Both the position numbers and the translations under genes were made by a program. Under the pieces are notes generated by a model, which was not told the DNA's origin, ran no database searches, and saw only the letters and a list, made by a program, of their open reading frames with translations. Below are positions 27,487-35,503 of a stretch of DNA of 64,000 nt, piece by piece. The stretch is from Adlercreutzia sp. ZJ176 (GTDB lineage Bacteria > Actinomycetota > Coriobacteriia > Coriobacteriales > Eggerthellaceae), in contig NZ_JAAKEC010000008.1 of NCBI RefSeq assembly GCF_011038975.1, positions 1 to 64,000 on the forward strand, read 5' to 3'. Numbering within the stretch: position 1 is the stretch's first letter; each line of letters begins with the position of its first letter.

Positions 27487-28998
27487 CATCCAGTCCTTCC
27501 CGATGATGACGAGCACGTTGGTGTCGAAGGTGTAGAAGTCGCCGCCGTTGATGACGCGCCCGCCGCTCGCGGCGCGCGCGACGGCCTTGGCGGCGCCCTC
27601 GTAGGCCGCGTCCTTGTAGATGACGAACGTCTCGGGGTAGACGGTGCCGTCGTCGACGTTGCCGACGCCCTCCACCTTGAAGCCCGCGGAGGTGAGCATC
27701 TCGCTGAGGCGCCCTGCCGCGCCCGTGGTGCCGGCGCCGTTGCGCACCTCGACGGTGACGTCGGACGGGTTCACGCCCGCGGCCGAGCTGTCGACGATCG
27801 CCGGGTCCTCCCCCGCCTTGAAGCGCGCGAGCATGTCGGCCCACTCGTCCTCGTAGTACTCGAACAGCGGCTCGGCCGCGTCCGTCGCGTAGCCGGGGAG
27901 CGCGCAGACGTAGGTGGTCGCCTCATCGAGCGGACGCAGGGCGTCGCCGAGCGCGATGAGCTGCCCCGACGTGAAGTCGCAGCTCAGGTAGTTGCCCGCC
28001 TCGCCCACGAGCGACGCGAAGCTCAGGCCCTCGGAGGCGAGCGCGCGCTGCGCGAGCTCAAGCGTGAAGGCGACGCGGTTGGCCGAGGCCGCGTCGAAGC
28101 CGCCCGAGAAGTTCAGGGCGCGCAGGTACACGAGCGCCTCGTTCCCGCCCAAGGTCTGCTCGCCCGCCGGCAGGACAACCGTGCCTGCGCGCGGGTCGTC
28201 GACCTCCTCGGAAAGCGTGAGCGTCACGCCGCCCACGGCGTCGACCATGCCGGCCAGGCCGTCTGCGTCGGTGGCCGCGAAGTGCGCGACGTCCACCTCG
28301 GCGAGCTTGGCCACCTGCCTGATGAGCTCAGCGTCGCCCCCGAGCCCGCGCGCGTCGTAGAGCGGGTGGTCCTTGCCGTCCGACAGGCGCACGTCGAGGT
28401 TGGCGGGGATGGACGCGAAGCTCAAGCTGCGCGCCGCCTCGTCGACGCGCACGAGCAAATACGCGTCGGTGGCCGCGCCGCGCGCCTTCGCCGCGCTTCC
28501 GAGCTCGGCGGCGCAGAGCACGTAGTAGGGCTCGCCCTCCGCGGGGGCGACGAGCGCCTCCTTGGCGTTCGAGGAGCCGAGCGCCAGCTTGGAGTCGGAC
28601 GAGCTGAAGTAGGTGTAGGCGCCCACGACCGCGGCCACGGCCACCACGAGCACCGCCACGAGCCCGAAGAACAGGATGCGCCGGTGACGCGCCTTGCGCT
28701 GGATCTCCTGCACGTAGCCCAGGCGCGACACGCGCCGCGAGTAGGCGCTGTCGCTCTCGCCGCTTCGCGCCGAGGTGCCCACGTGGCTCACGTACCCGCG
28801 CGTGGCCTTGTTCGCGCGGCGCATGTTCGCGAAGTCGACGCTCGACGCGTTCGACGGCGCGCCCGAACGGCCCGGCGCGTGCTTGCCGCGGCGCGTGCCC
28901 GCGTCGCGCACCACGTGCGAGCCCACGGTCGACGACTGCATGCGCTTGGACATGCGCTTGGACTGGGAGGCGCTGAAGCCCTTCTTCCTGCCGAGCAT
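27475..28998 (-). CDS. LytR-CpsA-Psr-like envelope protein with LytR_C domain and altered active-site residues
   Basis: This 507-residue protein has a basic cytoplasmic N-terminus of about 105 residues, one membrane helix near 107-130, an LCP-like domain, then a LytR_C domain (VTVEVRNGAGTTGAAGRLSE). LCP enzymes attach wall polymers to peptidoglycan using several Arg residues that hold the lipid pyrophosphate. The usual SIPRD is SIPANLDV here. The usual Arg-rich block after ALxYLR reads ALNFSGGFDAASANRVAF, with most Arg and Gln missing. It may bind without catalysing, or act as a regulator. It starts 7 nt after murA and is coupled to it. Confidence 0.82.
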   Translation of the reverse strand: MLGRKKGFSASQSKRMSKRMQSSTVGSHVVRDAGTRRGKHAPGRSGAPSNASSVDFANMRRANKATRGYVSHVGTSARSGESDSAYSRRVSRLGYVQEIQRKARHRRILFFGLVAVLVVAVAAVVGAYTYFSSSDSKLALGSSNAKEALVAPAEGEPYYVLCAAELGSAAKARGAATDAYLLVRVDEAARSLSFASIPANLDVRLSDGKDHPLYDARGLGGDAELIRQVAKLAEVDVAHFAATDADGLAGMVDAVGGVTLTLSEEVDDPRAGTVVLPAGEQTLGGNEALVYLRALNFSGGFDAASANRVAFTLELAQRALASEGLSFASLVGEAGNYLSCDFTSGQLIALGDALRPLDEATTYVCALPGYATDAAEPLFEYYEDEWADMLARFKAGEDPAIVDSSAAGVNPSDVTVEVRNGAGTTGAAGRLSEMLTSAGFKVEGVGNVDDGTVYPETFVIYKDAAYEGAAKAVARAASGGRVINGGDFYTFDTNVLVIIGKDWMPVS

Positions 28999-29005
28999 GG
29001 ACGTC

Positions 29006-30286
29006 CTAACGCACGAGGTCGCCCGGGACGCGCTCGACGTCGGCGCCGAGGCTCGCGAGCTTGCCCGCGTAGTCCTCGTAGCCGCGGTCGATGTGCTCGA
29101 TGCGGTGGACGCGCGTCTCGCCGTCGGCTACGATGCCCGCGAGCACGAGCGCCGCGCCGGCGCGCAGGTCGGTCGAGGACACCGGGGCGCCCTGCAGGCC
29201 CGCCACGCCGCGGATGAGCGCGTGGTGGTCGTCGATGGTGATGTCGGCGCCCATGCGCATGAGCTCGGCGGCGAACATGAAGCGGTTCTCGAACACGTTC
29301 TCGGTGATGACCGACGTGCCCTCAGCCAGCGCCGCGAGCAGCATGAACTGCGCCTGGAGGTCGGTGGGGAAGCCCGGGTGCGGCAGCGTCTGGATGTCGG
29401 CGCACACGAGGTCGCCCGAACGGCTCACGCGCACCCAGTCCTCGCCCGTCTCGACTGTACACCCCATGGCGCGCAGCTTCATGATGGCCATGCGCAGGTA
29501 CGCCGGGTTGATGCCATGCGTCGTGACGGGGCCGCCCGTGAGCGCGCCGCCCGCGAGGAAGGTGCCCGCCTCGATGCGGTCGCCCACCGTGGTGTGCTCG
29601 CAGGGGTGCAGGTCGGTGAGCGGCACGCCCTGGATCTCGATGTGCGAGGTGCCCGCGCCGCTCACGCGCGCGCCCATGGCGTTGAGCATGCGGGCCAGAT
29701 CCTCGATCTCCGGCTCGCACGCCGCGTTCTCCAGATAGGTGGCGCCGTCGGCCACCACGGCCGCCATCAGCAGGTTCTCGGTGGCGCCGACGCTGGGGAA
29801 CTCGAGCATCACGTGCGTGCCGGAAAGGCCGTTCGGCGTGCGCGCCACGAGCACGCCGTGGTCGATGCTGAACTCGACGCCGAGGGCCTCGAGCCCCACG
29901 AGGTGCATGTCGATCTTGCGCGCACCGATCTGGCAGCCGCCGGGCATGGCCACGTGCGCCTCGCCGAAGCGGCCGATGAGCGGCCCGAGCACCGAGATGC
30001 TCGCGCGCATCTTCGAGACGAGCTCGTAGGGCGTCTCGCACGAGTCGACGGGCTGCGTGTCGATGACGAGGTCGTGCCCGCGGCGCTCGACGGTGGCGCC
30101 GAGGCGCTTGAGCACCTCGCCCATGAGGCTGATGTCCGAGATGAGCGGCACGTTGTGCAGGGTGGTGACGCCCTGCCCGAGCAGCGACGCCGCCATCAGC
30201 TTGAGCGCCGAGTTCTTCGCGCCCGAGACGCTCACGTCGCCGGCAAGCGTGTTGTTGCCGCGCACGATGATGATTTCTGAGGTCAT
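29006..30286 (-). CDS. murA: UDP-N-acetylglucosamine 1-carboxyvinyltransferase
   Basis: This 426-residue enzyme performs the first committed step of peptidoglycan synthesis, adding enolpyruvate to UDP-GlcNAc. The catalytic cysteine, which is also the fosfomycin target, is present at Cys118 in MPGGCQIGARKID. Lys24 in SGAKNSALK is also in place. I start at ATG 30286, which has AAGGATAG upstream; an earlier TTG in frame lacks one. A TATAAT box lies about 95 nt upstream. The murA-LCP pairing links wall precursor supply with envelope polymers. Confidence 0.96.
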   Translation of the reverse strand: MTSEIIIVRGNNTLAGDVSVSGAKNSALKLMAASLLGQGVTTLHNVPLISDISLMGEVLKRLGATVERRGHDLVIDTQPVDSCETPYELVSKMRASISVLGPLIGRFGEAHVAMPGGCQIGARKIDMHLVGLEALGVEFSIDHGVLVARTPNGLSGTHVMLEFPSVGATENLLMAAVVADGATYLENAACEPEIEDLARMLNAMGARVSGAGTSHIEIQGVPLTDLHPCEHTTVGDRIEAGTFLAGGALTGGPVTTHGINPAYLRMAIMKLRAMGCTVETGEDWVRVSRSGDLVCADIQTLPHPGFPTDLQAQFMLLAALAEGTSVITENVFENRFMFAAELMRMGADITIDDHHALIRGVAGLQGAPVSSTDLRAGAALVLAGIVADGETRVHRIEHIDRGYEDYAGKLASLGADVERVPGDLVR

Positions 30287-30616
30287 GTCTATCCTTAAGG
30301 GCAAGCCGCGCGCCCGGCGAGCGCAAGCTCGCTTTCCCCGGCGCCGCGCGGCAGGTCATTCGTTCTCCGCCACGCGTCCATTATAGGAAATACCGCCGCC
30401 CGCGCGCAGGTGCGCGCAGCAAGACCTCAAGCTTTCTATATCAGAGGTCGAACAGGTCGTCCGAGCATACGAGCCGCCAAGCGCCCGCGCCGAAGGCGAG
30501 CCGCCCGTCGCTCTTGCCGAAGGCGAGCCGCCCGCCGCCAGGCGCATCGCCGAGAGCACGGCACGCTCAACACCATCAGGCGATCCCGCAAGCGCACAAG
30601 AGAAGCTATTCCGACG
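30287..30616. other. Intergenic region at the left border of the accessory island
   Basis: This 330-bp region holds a TATAAT box (30380-30385, minus strand) that may serve murA. It also has a 19-bp direct repeat (30489-30507 and 30516-30534). The rest shows no gene; the open frames across it are shadows. It marks the change from core genes to the toxin-antitoxin island. Confidence 0.45.
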
Positions 30617-31006
30617 CTACGCTTCGTCGCGGTCGGCCTCGCCAGGCTCGACCTCATCCCGCTCGGCGTCGGCGACCAGCTTCCTCAGCTGGTCGGCAAA
30701 CTCCCAGAGATCGTCAAAGAGGACTTGGGTCACGATGTCCCACTTGGTACTTTCGCAGTCATGCACGAGGCGATGACGCAGACCCGCAACCTTCGACCAG
30801 GGGATGTCGGGATGCTCTTCCCTCGTCTCCTTCGAGAGGTGAGACACGTACTCGCCGATGTTGTAGAGCGGCGTGGTGACCGCCCTCTGGACGAACTGAT
30901 CCGATTCGACCAGCTCGCGCGTAATATCCCTCTCCTCCATCATGGCATGCAAATCGTCTGCGAACGAGAGAACGCGCTTGACCTTCCGCAGGTCGGACGG
31001 GCTCAT
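30617..31006 (-). CDS. hepT: HepT-type HEPN toxin with Cys in place of the AMPylated Tyr
   Basis: This 129-residue helical protein is a HEPN (DUF86) domain. It has the RX4H ribonuclease motif in GLRHRLVHDC. In characterised HepT toxins the motif is RX4HXY, and the antitoxin MntA inactivates the toxin by adding AMP to that Tyr. Here the residue is Cys, so either the control differs or the toxin is already tame. The C-terminus is very acidic (DAERDEVEPGEADRDEA). The ATG overlaps the stop of the mntA-like gene (ATGA). A 44-bp remnant of a second copy lies at 32856-32898. Confidence 0.85.
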   Translation of the reverse strand: MSPSDLRKVKRVLSFADDLHAMMEERDITRELVESDQFVQRAVTTPLYNIGEYVSHLSKETREEHPDIPWSKVAGLRHRLVHDCESTKWDIVTQVLFDDLWEFADQLRKLVADAERDEVEPGEADRDEA

Positions 31007-31302
31007 GCGATCACCCGTGCGTCGGCGTGGATGCGCTTCATCAACTCAGAGCCCTCACGTATCTCCGACTCCTCATAGACGTCAACGCGCTTGCCCGACA
31101 CGTTGTAGAGGTCGTCGGCGATGGCGAAGATGTTCGTCGGCACGAACTGCTCGCCGCCCCTCACGAGGAGGTCGATGTCCGACTCAGGTGTTGCCTCCTC
31201 GCGCGCGTACGAGCCGAAGAGCAGGGCGGACTCGGCGTCATAGCGGTCGAGGATGGGCTTGACCAGGTTCTGAAGATCATCGAACGTATACACGACTTCC
31301 AT
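31003..31302 (-). CDS. mntA: MntA-type minimal nucleotidyltransferase antitoxin
   Basis: This 99-residue protein has the nucleotidyltransferase signature GSYAREEATPESDIDLLV (GSX10DXD). It should be the AMP-transferring antitoxin of a type VII MntA-HepT pair. The start ATG 31302 has GGGAGGTG upstream. A longer open frame exists, but its extra 44 residues look random and span a promoter-like TGCTATACT. The gene precedes and overlaps the toxin gene, the usual antitoxin-first order. It is the first unit of an island of small accessory genes. Confidence 0.87.
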   Translation of the reverse strand: MEVVYTFDDLQNLVKPILDRYDAESALLFGSYAREEATPESDIDLLVRGGEQFVPTNIFAIADDLYNVSGKRVDVYEESEIREGSELMKRIHADARVIA

Positions 31303-31325
31303 GTCGAAGCACCTCCCGTCGCTGC

Positions 31326-31336
31326 AGAGTATAGCA
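31326..31336 (-). promoter_or_regulatory. Extended -10 promoter candidate of mntA-hepT
   Basis: Minus-strand TGCTATACT is an extended -10 box (TATACT at 31328-31333), about 25 nt upstream of the mntA start. No strong -35 is seen, which extended -10 promoters tolerate. Confidence 0.45.
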
Positions 31337-31575
31337 CGGAGGGGAAAGGCGCGTTCGAGCCACAAGCAATCTTTTGAGTCCGCCTGAGCGGCCATGTCTG
31401 CTCCTTCCGATAGGCGATCGAAAGTCTTTCTCAACGTCGAAAGGTCAACTTCATGTCTGCTGAAGATGGGCTGGGGGTCAACGAGGTCGCACGCCCTGCC
31501 TTTCCCCGCAGGCGATCCTCCTGTACTACGAGCGCCGCCAGACCCCCGAGCAAGACAACGTCCAAAGACTTAGAG
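31337..31575. other. Non-coding or decayed stretch before the repeat
   Basis: No intact gene is found. One plus-strand frame entering the pseudogene at 31576 reads AILLYYERRQTPEQDNVQ, protein-like and possibly a scrap of another gene joined at a recombination point. I cannot identify it. Confidence 0.3.
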
Positions 31576-31752
31576 GCAGAGCGCTGGAGGCACGATGCTT
31601 TCCGCTCGTTGTCATCGCATTGCTGACCTGGCACTGCTTCGTGGGCGCCAATTCACTGCTCAAGGACTGGCATTCCAAGCCGGCATAAAAGCGAGCTGCG
31701 TGTTCTGATGGCCGTGGTCGTCGCTGCTGCATGCCTGACCCTCCCGCTCTGA
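31576..31752 (+). pseudogene. Truncated, frameshifted copy of the gene at 34759-35241
   Basis: This stretch aligns base for base with the last third of the membrane-protein gene at 34759-35241 (about 35064 onward), including the block encoding LLTWHCFVGA. The N-terminal two thirds are missing. A 2-nt deletion after LLKD shifts the frame to an early TAA. The duplication continues past the stop into the palindrome cluster, so gene end and repeat were copied as one piece. Confidence 0.8.
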
Positions 31753-31794
31753 CGCATCAAGGCACGGAGGAGCGTCGACGAGAAGCCCTCGAAG

Positions 31795-31985
31795 CACCGA
31801 CAACGCCCTCTTTGCATCCACAGCTCGGGAAAGCTGGCTGGAAAACGCCCGTTGTCGGTGCTCCGGGCCCCGAAAACCACCGACAACGCGCATTCTCCAG
31901 CCACTTTTCTCAAAAAACCACCGACAACGCCCTTGTTTCATCCAGAATCACCTGAGGGGTGGATGGAAAAGCGCCGTTGTCGGTG
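31795..31985. repeat. Cluster of CACCGACAACGC palindromes, copy A
   Basis: CACCGACAACGC occurs three times in direct orientation (31795, 31878, 31919), and its complement (CGTTGTCGGTG) twice (ending 31860 and 31985). Two large stem-loops result, 31795-31860 and 31919-31985. The second also pairs CATCCA with TGGATG inside. The cluster lies between convergent gene ends and is duplicated at 35284-35472. Confidence 0.8.
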
Positions 31986-32062
31986 ACGCCGTCGGCGCAT
32001 CGCAGGTCACAGGCTTAACCCGCTGATCGCGACGACGCGCTCCCCCTCTCTTCACCCATCGT
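31986..32062. other. Right end of duplicated segment A
   Basis: The duplication continues to about 32030 (AGGCTTAACCCGCTGATCGC) and then diverges from its partner. In the partner copy this same sequence supplies the stop codon of the alpha/beta hydrolase gene. No gene is seen here. Confidence 0.55.
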
Positions 32063-32584
32063 CTACCAGCTTTCGGCGAAACGCGCGAAGAGAGCTGCCA
32101 TGGCGCAGGCGACGGCGCCCAAGACCCAGGGAAGCCAGAAGAACCTGAGGCAGAACGCCGCGAAGACGACACCGGCCTCGCCCCAAGCGTGGTCGGGAGC
32201 GGCGCCCATGGCGAACGGCGCGAACAACATGCCAAGCGCGAGCGCGGTAGACACGAGCATGATAACGCCGCAGATCACACTCATGCGCCTACCCTGGCGG
32301 CACGAGACGGGCGCCTCGTTGTATTCGTCGGCGTTGTCAGGAACGGGCGGAGCGACGTCTGAGGGAGCAGGCAGCGCGACAACGGCGAGATCGCCCCGCA
32401 CCAGGTCGTCAAGCGAGCAGCCGAAGACCTGGCACAGACTCAGCAGCTTGTCCATCTCGGGGTAGGCGCGCTCGGACTCCCACTTGGTGACGGACTGGCG
32501 GCTCACGCCGAGGAGCGCGGCGAGCTGCTCCTGGGTCATGCTGTGCGCGGCGCGCAGGTGCCGCAGGTTGTCGCGAAAGCTCAT
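32063..32584 (-). CDS. XRE-family regulator with C-terminal membrane helices
   Basis: This 173-residue protein starts with a helix-turn-helix of the Cro/C1 type (MTQEQLAALLGVSRQSVTKW at about 16-35). An acidic linker follows, then two hydrophobic segments near 104-124 and 140-165. Membrane-tethered XRE regulators of this shape are common in Firmicutes and Coriobacteriia and often control a neighbouring membrane or transport gene. The ATG has AAGGAA upstream and a TATAAT box about 35 nt away. A degraded copy of its last 38 codons lies at 37168-37295. Confidence 0.85.
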   Translation of the reverse strand: MSFRDNLRHLRAAHSMTQEQLAALLGVSRQSVTKWESERAYPEMDKLLSLCQVFGCSLDDLVRGDLAVVALPAPSDVAPPVPDNADEYNEAPVSCRQGRRMSVICGVIMLVSTALALGMLFAPFAMGAAPDHAWGEAGVVFAAFCLRFFWLPWVLGAVACAMAALFARFAESW

Positions 32585-32952
32585 GGACGCGGTTCCTTTC
32601 GTCGGCGTCGCCCCATTATACGTCCGCAGGCGCGCCCGCGCGCTCGGGCGCGGCGGAACAGCGGGGCAACGGGTGGCGCGACAGATGAAGTCGACGCCTG
32701 CCGGAGATGCGGGCTAGCTTAACGATACGCCGATAGCCTGCCCCGATCAACCAACCGCAGGCTGCTTTTCCACGCCCTCTTGGCGCCCACCGGTTGCAAA
32801 GCGCAGGTCAGCGACGTGCGTCAAAGGCAAGCGCACCCGACGCCGGCGGGCACTTTCCCCAGCTCTTCATCAAACTCCCAGAGCTCGTCAAAGAGGACCC
32901 CTCTACCACGACACGCCTGAAACCGCAGGGATAAACATACAACGACGCCGAC
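32585..32952. other. Intergenic region with a gene remnant
   Basis: This 368-bp region holds a TATAAT box for the left gene (32615-32620) and a hepT fragment (32856-32898). The remainder has no coding sign on either strand. Confidence 0.45.
32856..32898 (-). pseudogene. Remnant of a hepT-like gene
   Basis: About 43 bp match the part of hepT at 30681-30724 that encodes VLFDDLWEFADQL, with roughly 36 identities. Here it would read VLFDELWEFDEEL. Nothing of the rest of the gene remains, so a second MntA-HepT pair probably once stood here and was lost. Confidence 0.65.
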
Positions 32953-33555
32953 CTACTTCCCTTGGGAGATGAAGAAGCCCTTTGCCACGAGAAGGGCGAA
33001 GCAGACGATCCCCGCATACGGCTGCCTGGAGGCGATGAACGCCGCGACGCCCACGATCGAGAGGACCATGCCCGCGGCAAGCAGGCCCCTGCCCAACGTC
33101 GTCTTGCCGAGGCTGGCCGCAGCCAACTCGAGCGCGCCCGCCAGGACCGTGGCGCCGACAAGCGCCGCGAACGCGGCTTTCAGCCAAGGGCTGACGCCGG
33201 TCAGGTCGAGCAGCGTCACCGTGGCGGTGGAGTCCGCGCCGTTGCCGAAGGCGGGTATGAGCAGAAGCACGACGAGGAGCACGTCGAGCGCACCGCAGAT
33301 GAGGGAGCGATACCTGACGACAAACCCCCTCCTGTCCTCCTCGGCCGCTACGATGATCTCGTCCGAGCATATGAGCTCGTCTATCGACACGGAGAAGAAC
33401 CGGGAGAGCTGCTTGAGCGAGTCGATGCTCGGGTAGCCTCTGCCGGACTCCCATTTCGACACCGCCGTCCTGGAGACGTAGAGGGCACAGGCGAGCTCCT
33501 CTTGCGTGAACGACCGCGCCTTCCTCAGCTCCTGCAGCTTCTCGCTGAACTCCAT
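32953..33555 (-). CDS. XRE-family regulator with membrane domain
   Basis: This 200-residue protein has an N-terminal helix-turn-helix (FTQEELACALYVSRTAVSKW at about 16-35) and a linker with ICSDEIIVAAEEDRRG. About four hydrophobic helices fill the last 115 residues. It resembles the regulator at 32063-32584 in design but not in membrane sequence. The ATG 33555 has GGAGGGACGAGG in front. It overlaps the 3' end of the PAP2-like gene by 31 bp, so the two form a coupled pair. The longer frame upstream is a shadow of that gene. Confidence 0.87.
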   Translation of the reverse strand: MEFSEKLQELRKARSFTQEELACALYVSRTAVSKWESGRGYPSIDSLKQLSRFFSVSIDELICSDEIIVAAEEDRRGFVVRYRSLICGALDVLLVVLLLIPAFGNGADSTATVTLLDLTGVSPWLKAAFAALVGATVLAGALELAAASLGKTTLGRGLLAAGMVLSIVGVAAFIASRQPYAGIVCFALLVAKGFFISQGK

Positions 33556-34265
33556 CCTCGTCCCTCCGTGTCCAGATTGGCCCTTCTGCGGTCCGCGAAT
33601 GCGACAGCCGATCGGTACGTCATGAACAGCCCGGCCGCCAGCAGGGCGGCCCCGACGATGTCCGTTGCCCAATGGACACCCGCGACCAGCCGCCCGAGCA
33701 CCATGAGCGCCGAGAATCCGACCGCGAACACCGTTGCGGCGCCCCTGAGGACCAGGCTCTTCGCCCTGCGGTCGACCTGGTACTTCAGCGTCGGCATGAC
33801 GCTCAGGACCAAAAGCGTCGTAGAAGAAGGATACGACGCCTCCATCATCCCGTCTATGGGTATGGGCCGGTAGTTGACCGGGCTCATCTCGAAGACCAGG
33901 TACCCGAAGACGACGAGGATGTAATAGGCGCCCAGCAGGAGAAGGTCCGCGTCCACGCGAAGCAGGCTCCTCCGCCTGACCAGCTGCACGGCGCCCAGCA
34001 CCCCGAAGCACAGGCAAACCGCGATCGGAACGAGGCCGAGCCAGTCCGTGACCAGGTAGATCCCCATGTGCACGCCCGTCAGCTCGTGGAACCACACGTT
34101 GAGCGCCGCAAAGCCGACGTCCGTCCCGTTCTGACCGACGGGCCGCACGTCCACGCATTGGACCAGCGCGGTCCAGAGCGCGAAGGCAGCCAGCAGCGCC
34201 AGCCCTGCGAGCAGCTCTCCCCTCCCTGCGCTGCGCCTGCGTGTTGCGCTTGGCATATGCACCAC
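33525..34265 (-). CDS. PAP2-like membrane phosphatase with altered motif
   Basis: This 246-residue protein has about six membrane helices and the PAP2 layout: NYRPIPIDG for the first motif region, YPSSTT for the PSGH motif, and RLVAGVHWATD for the third motif with the catalytic His. The middle motif has Thr where a His is usual, so activity on lipid phosphates is uncertain. The start could also be the ATG three codons later. It is coupled by overlap to an XRE-type membrane regulator, suggesting local control in response to an envelope signal. Confidence 0.8.
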   Translation of the reverse strand: MVHMPSATRRRSAGRGELLAGLALLAAFALWTALVQCVDVRPVGQNGTDVGFAALNVWFHELTGVHMGIYLVTDWLGLVPIAVCLCFGVLGAVQLVRRRSLLRVDADLLLLGAYYILVVFGYLVFEMSPVNYRPIPIDGMMEASYPSSTTLLVLSVMPTLKYQVDRRAKSLVLRGAATVFAVGFSALMVLGRLVAGVHWATDIVGAALLAAGLFMTYRSAVAFADRRRANLDTEGRGWSSARSCRS

Positions 34266-34758
34266 TTCCTTTCGTCTCGCCTTGATGCGAGGCCGAAGGT
34301 AGCGGGCGCTGGCGGGACCGGAAAGAGCCGCGACGTCACGCCGGCGACACGCTTCGTGTCATGCGCCGCCTTCCAGGCGTTTTGCGCACATGCTGCAGGA
34401 TGCGCGGAAGACAGCGGCGACCCGCCAAGGTCTAAGCAAACCGCTTCCAGAGCAAGTGGTTTTGTAAGGCGGAGTCGCGAAAGCGGTTCCGCCTCGTTGT
34501 CTGCCGTCAGTCTCCTCTGACAGCGACGTTGTGCTTTGGGAATCCAGCGATCCGTGGCGAAACGTGACAACCCCTTGCGAATCCGAGCAGGTTCTGCCGC
34601 ACCGTTTGATTATCCTTATATATGGATGATATACTTTGCCTTGAAATGTAAGGAGGCTCGACCGTGAAAAGGGAAGCGACAAACGGAATACGCCACCTGG
34701 CTCGACGCCGAAGCCTCCTACGCTTCGCATCTCCTGAAGCTCTGCGAGGTCCTCTCGC
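34266..34758. other. Divergent intergenic region between the PAP2-like gene and the plus-strand membrane gene
   Basis: This 493-bp region separates leftward from rightward genes. It has a promoter for the plus-strand gene (34606-34635) and a short hairpin GGCGGA/TCCGCC near 34471. A good ribosome-binding site (AAGGAGG, 34650-34656) precedes GTG at 34663, opening a 32-codon frame whose stop overlaps the next ATG (ATGA). That small frame may be a leader peptide or the relic of a longer gene. Other open frames here look random. Confidence 0.45.
34606..34635 (+). promoter_or_regulatory. Promoter of the plus-strand membrane gene
   Basis: TTGATT (34606-34611) and TATACT (34630-34635) are 18 bp apart in an AT-rich patch unlike the surroundings. 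The leader would be about 115 nt and contain the short frame at 34663-34761. Confidence 0.55.
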
Positions 34759-35241
34759 ATGAAGCTTCGCAGGGTGAACGGATCAGCTGCCGCGATTATC
34801 GTCGCGGCATTCTTCTTGCATGCGATCATGGGCGCGCTTTGGCTTCGCTTTGGATTCTCGGATCACCTGGCATGGGTGGCGTGGATCGCCGCGGGCGTGG
34901 CCGGCGCCCATGTCGGGCTTTCAGCAGCAACGAGCTATTCGATGATGGCGGACAGGCGGCGGCCTCCTAGCAGCCGCAAGAAAGCGCACCTTGCTCTCAA
35001 ATGGGCAAGTGGCGGGATGCTGCTTGCCGCTGCGCTGATCCATGTGGCAGCGGGCCTGACGGGCGGAGCGCTGGACGCACGATGCTTTCTGCTCATTGTC
35101 CTCGCATTGCTGACCTGGCACTGCTTTGTGGGCGCCAAGTCACTGCTCAAGGACCTCGGCATTCCAATCCGGCATAAAGGAGGGCTGCGCGCTCTGATGG
35201 CCATGGCCGCCGCTGTTGCATGCTTGGCCCTCCTGCCCTGA
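34759..35241 (+). CDS. Four- to five-helix membrane protein, cytochrome-b-anchor-like
   Basis: This 160-residue protein is the only plus-strand gene in the window. It has hydrophobic helices near 10-29, 38-57, 82-102, 108-126 and 143-158. Histidines sit in or near several helices (FFLHAIMGAL, GAHVGLSAA, LIHVAAG, TWHCFVGAKSLLKDLG). The last resembles the H-x-x-G-x-R/K-x-L-x-x-D pattern of SdhC/FrdC-type haem-binding anchors. That likeness is weak and the partner subunits are absent, so I leave it as unknown. A truncated copy lies at 31576-31752, and both copies run into the same palindrome cluster. Confidence 0.7.
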   Translation: MKLRRVNGSAAAIIVAAFFLHAIMGALWLRFGFSDHLAWVAWIAAGVAGAHVGLSAATSYSMMADRRRPPSSRKKAHLALKWASGGMLLAAALIHVAAGLTGGALDARCFLLIVLALLTWHCFVGAKSLLKDLGIPIRHKGGLRALMAMAAAVACLALLP

Positions 35242-35283
35242 CGCATCGAAGTGAGGAGGAGCGCTGCCGAGAAGCCCTCGAAG

Positions 35284-35472
35284 CACCGACAACGCCCCTT
35301 TTGCATCCACGGCCCGGAAAAGCTGGCTGGAAAACGCGCGTTATCGGTGCTTCGGGCCCCTAAAACCACCGACAACGCGCCTTTTGCATCCACTTTTTCC
35401 GAGAAACCGCCGATAACGGCCTCGTTTCATCCAGAATCACCTGAGGGGTGGATGGAAAGCGCCGTTGTCGGT
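35284..35472. repeat. Cluster of CACCGACAACGC palindromes, copy B
   Basis: This is the duplicate of 31795-31985, with scattered base changes (for example TTATCGGTG for TTGTCGGTG). The two stem-loops are 35284-35348 and 35408-35472; the second keeps the CATCCA/TGGATG inner pairing. The duplicated segment as a whole spans about 35064-35520. Confidence 0.8.
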
Positions 35473-35503
35473 AACGCCGTTGGCGTGTCGCAGGGCACAA
35501 GGC

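Noticed and set aside
31731-31985. Small coding frames in the palindrome cluster
   Set aside because: Frames on both strands follow the palindromes and differ between the two copies. No protein features are seen.
34359-34829. 156-codon minus-strand frame between the PAP2-like gene and the plus-strand gene
   Set aside because: It crosses the promoter and start of the plus-strand gene and has random composition.
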